From Betaproteobacteria bacterium (lineage in GTDB: Bacteria > Pseudomonadota > Gammaproteobacteria > Burkholderiales > Rhodocyclaceae): DNA of 31,567 nt. The position numbers were made by a program, and so were the translations under genes. The DNA is taken from the NCBI GenBank assembly GCA_028065725.1, contig JAPTVL010000039.1:1-31567 (forward strand). The letters are read 5' to 3'. Position 1 is the stretch's first letter, and each line of letters begins with the position of its first letter. The notes beneath the pieces were generated by a model, which was not told the DNA's origin, made no database searches, and saw nothing but the letters and a program-made list of their open reading frames with translations. Positions 29,569 through 31,567 of this stretch are shown piece after piece.

Positions 29569-30403
29569 AACCCTCGATATCCCCGCCGAGCTGCGCGAGC
29601 ACGCCCAGGCCCAAGCCGCGCCCGAGCAAGCCCAACACTGGCTGCAGGTGGCGCAGTCCTACCAGATCGACGACGACGACATGTTCACCGCCGCCGGCGA
29701 CGAGCTGCGCAACATCGTCACCATGGCGCGCCAGATCGAGGACCAGCGCAAGGCGATCACCGCGCCGATGCTGGAGGCCAAGCGCCGCGTTGACGACTTC
29801 TTCCGCGTGCCGCTGGAGCGACTGCAGGAAGCCGAGGGCGTGCTCAAGCGATCGATGGGCAACTACCAGCGCTTACAGCTGCAACGCGCTGCCGAGGCGC
29901 GCGCCGCCGCCCAGGCCGCCGAGGCCGAGCAGCGCCGGGCGCAGGAGGCCGCCGCCGCCGCGCAGCGTGCCGCCGAGGCCGAAGCGCAGGCCGAGCGCGA
30001 CCGCCTGCAGGCCGAGGCCGAGGCGCAGATGCAGCGCGCCATCGACACCGGCGACGCGCTGGCAATGGCCCAGGCCGAGCAGACGATGGCCGCCGCCGCT
30101 GCGGTGCAGGCCGCGCCCGTGGAGCAGCCCGCGCAGATCGAGGCGCCCGTTCCCACAGCCGTCGTGCCGTTGCCGCCGCGAGCGGCCGGCGTGTCGGTGC
30201 GCACGGTCTGGAAGGCCCGCGTGGTCGACAAGTCGGCCTTCATTCGCGGCGCGGCGGGCCGCCCCGAGATCGAGGCCATCCTCGAAGTCGACGAGGGGCG
30301 CCTGAACCAGTTCGCCAAGGCGACCGCCGGGAAGGCCAACCTGGCCGGCGTCACGTTCTACGAGGAACCCGTGGTGTCGGCGCGCCGACGCACGGGCAGC
30401 TGA
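29561..30403 (+). CDS. Phage coiled-coil protein of the recombination cluster
   Basis: The protein is 280 residues with GGAG before the ATG. The N-terminal part (LRNIVTMARQIEDQRKAITAPMLE) and the region to residue 100 are helical. Residues about 105-190 are an Ala/Glu/Gln/Arg-rich coiled coil. The C-terminal 75 residues form a globular domain with VSVRTVWKARVVDKSAFI, VDEGRLNQFAKATAG and ends near VTFYEEP. This C-terminal domain recurs in phage proteins encoded beside RecT-like or exonuclease genes. The function is unknown; a nuclease-inhibitor or recombination accessory role would fit. Confidence 0.6.
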   Translation: MPETLDIPAELREHAQAQAAPEQAQHWLQVAQSYQIDDDDMFTAAGDELRNIVTMARQIEDQRKAITAPMLEAKRRVDDFFRVPLERLQEAEGVLKRSMGNYQRLQLQRAAEARAAAQAAEAEQRRAQEAAAAAQRAAEAEAQAERDRLQAEAEAQMQRAIDTGDALAMAQAEQTMAAAAAVQAAPVEQPAQIEAPVPTAVVPLPPRAAGVSVRTVWKARVVDKSAFIRGAAGRPEIEAILEVDEGRLNQFAKATAGKANLAGVTFYEEPVVSARRRTGS

Positions 30404-30433
30404 CCCAATCACCCACCACCAGGAGCCCACTCC

Positions 30434-31111
30434 ATGTTCAGCCTGAACCACCAAACCGCCAAGCTCGCCAGCGTCAATCCCCGCGCGGAGATCCACGGCG
30501 AGGACCGCGTGCCCGCGGTCGACCTGAAGTTCGAGATCACCGGCAGCAACAACGTCCTGTCCGAGTTCCACCCGTCGCTCAAGAGCATGCTCTACGAGCG
30601 CCCGTCCGAGCCCGACCTGGCCGACGACGGCACGAGCCTGACGCAGCTGCGCTTCAAGCTTCTCGGGCCGCTGAAGTGGGCCGCCGAGCTGGCGGGCTAC
30701 ACGCTGCGGGTGCACTGGGGCGTTTCGGGGCACGACGACATCGCTCTGGCCGACTGCGAGGTCGACACCTTCCGCTTCGACTGCGAGGACGGCGGCAGCG
30801 TGGGCGTCGGATTTCGCGTGATCGCGCACCCGACGGAGCGCGACATGGGCCGGCTGTGCGGCCTGATCCAGCGCGAGATCGAGATCAGCCTGGAAGAGCC
30901 TGATGCCGCACCACTGTTCGAGGACACGAAGGCGACGAAAGTGACCACGTCCGATGGAGTCAAGTACCGCGACCCCGCGACCGGCATGACCTGGACCGGA
31001 CGCGGCAAGCGCCCGAAGTGGATCGAGAACGCCATGGTCGATGGTTCCCACCTTGACGAGTTCCTGGCCAGCAATCAAGGCGACGCCGACCGGGCGCCGG
31101 CTGCGGCATGA
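30434..31111 (+). CDS. Phage protein with fused H-NS-type DNA-binding tail
   Basis: The protein is 225 residues. Residues 1-160 belong to a common phage family of unknown function (LNHQTAKLASVNPRAEIHGE, LKFEITGSNNVLSEFHPSLK, GVGFRVIAHPTERDMGRLCG). After a short linker, residues about 175-205 read YRDPATGMTWTGRGKRPKWI, then DEFLA. This matches the C-terminal domain of H-NS/StpA proteins, including the core loop (TWTGxGxxP) that inserts in the DNA minor groove. The N-terminal oligomerisation part of H-NS is absent. The fusion suggests the phage protein acts on DNA, perhaps AT-rich or H-NS-coated sites. It overlaps the next gene by four bases. Confidence 0.75.
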   Translation: MFSLNHQTAKLASVNPRAEIHGEDRVPAVDLKFEITGSNNVLSEFHPSLKSMLYERPSEPDLADDGTSLTQLRFKLLGPLKWAAELAGYTLRVHWGVSGHDDIALADCEVDTFRFDCEDGGSVGVGFRVIAHPTERDMGRLCGLIQREIEISLEEPDAAPLFEDTKATKVTTSDGVKYRDPATGMTWTGRGKRPKWIENAMVDGSHLDEFLASNQGDADRAPAAA

Positions 31112-31344
31112 ACGCCCCCGAGCGCCTGCAGGTGTACGCGCCGCGGCCCGGATCGCTGGTTCGGCGCGTGCTCGCCTGGTTCATGGAGAACCCTGAGGAA
31201 GAACTCACCGTGCGCGACGTCGCCATCAAGTTCGGTGTGCCCTACAGCGCCGTGCCGGCGTGCCTGCAAGCGCCTATCAAGCGCAAGCTGCTCACGCGCT
31301 CGAAAACCAAGCCCTACGTCTACCGTCCAGCGGCTCAAAAATAA
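31108..31344 (+). CDS. Small winged-helix DNA-binding candidate
   Basis: The protein is 78 residues. Its middle reads VRRVLAWFMENPEEELTVRDVAIKFGVPYSAVPACLQAPIKR, a classic three-helix plus wing layout with TVRDVAIKFGV as the turn region. The C-terminus (LLTRSKTKPYVYRPA) would be the wing strand. It probably binds DNA as a small regulator. It overlaps the H-NS-tailed gene by four bases and the next gene by one. Confidence 0.65.
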   Translation: MNAPERLQVYAPRPGSLVRRVLAWFMENPEEELTVRDVAIKFGVPYSAVPACLQAPIKRKLLTRSKTKPYVYRPAAQK

Positions 31345-31567
31345 TGCTCCACCAAGCCATCCTGCGCCGTCTTGAGCGCGTCAAATACGCCCGTCCGCCC
31401 GACGTCATCATCGGCGGCCACGCCGACCCCTACCTGCTGCGCTGGTACTTGATCCCGCGCAACCCGGTTTTCAACATCTACCTGCACCTGTTCCTACGCA
31501 GCGACGACGACCGCGCGTTGCACGACCACCCCTGGATCAACGCCAGCCTTCTACTCGACGGCAGCTA
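31344..31567 (+). CDS. Cupin-like phage protein, 3' part beyond window
   Basis: The frame starts in a TAATG overlap and is open to the window edge (74 codons). The visible part reads YLLRWYLIPRNPVFNIYLHLFLRSDDD, then LHDHPWINASLLLDG. LHDHPW is the metal-binding strand of a small cupin family frequent in phage early regions. The two histidines and the following Gly turn support a metal-binding beta-barrel. The reaction, if any, is unknown. Confidence 0.65.
   Translation, partial: MLHQAILRRLERVKYARPPDVIIGGHADPYLLRWYLIPRNPVFNIYLHLFLRSDDDRALHDHPWINASLLLDGS

Overview
The window looks like most of the genome of a temperate tailed phage, or an integrated prophage, of a GC-rich Pseudomonadota host. 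A Burkholderiales host is likely but is not proven by anything here. The short-tail (podovirus) morphology is inferred from a head and tail module that follows the Salmonella phage P22 gene order. No integrase, attachment site, endolysin or tRNA is visible, so those parts probably lie outside the window.

Layout. A divergent immunity region at about 24.45-25.95 kb splits the window. Leftward (minus strand) come a Cro-like gene, a CII/CP76-like regulator, a replication initiator-like protein, a DnaB-type helicase, a DUF1064 nuclease-like protein, a Tat-signal beta-helix protein, several small genes, a GroES-like co-chaperonin, TerS and TerL. The structural genes follow: P22-type portal, scaffold, coat, decoration candidate, PASTA protein, gp4-like, gp10-like, three small virion-region genes and three ejection proteins. 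The tailspike comes next, then a small 3' cluster of membrane proteins, a 31-residue Cys-knuckle peptide and a phospholipase D-like protein cut by the window edge. Most neighbours overlap by 1-11 bases (ATGA or TGATG junctions), which indicates one long coupled transcript. The only opposite-strand gene in this block is a 78-residue membrane protein between the ejection genes and the tailspike. P22 carries its sieA/immI region at the same place.

Rightward (plus strand) come a CI-like S24 repressor coupled to a lipoprotein, an intrinsic terminator, a second operator/promoter cluster, and an early operon. That operon runs through a small Arg-rich protein (lambda N position), tiny membrane and Cys-rich proteins, an annealing-protein candidate, a RecB/Cas4-like exonuclease, a coiled-coil protein, a protein with an H-NS-type DNA-binding tail, a winged-helix candidate and a partial cupin-like protein. 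The plan is that of lambda (cI and PL recombination operon one way; cro, cII and replication the other) joined to P22-type virion genes.

Control. A 12-bp operator (TAGGTGCGCCTA or its complement) recurs as three copies beside cro/cI and three beside the rightward promoter, spaced 22-25 bp. Both strong promoters have the best operator copy between -35 and -10. The cro-like and cI genes lack Shine-Dalgarno sequences and appear to be leaderless.
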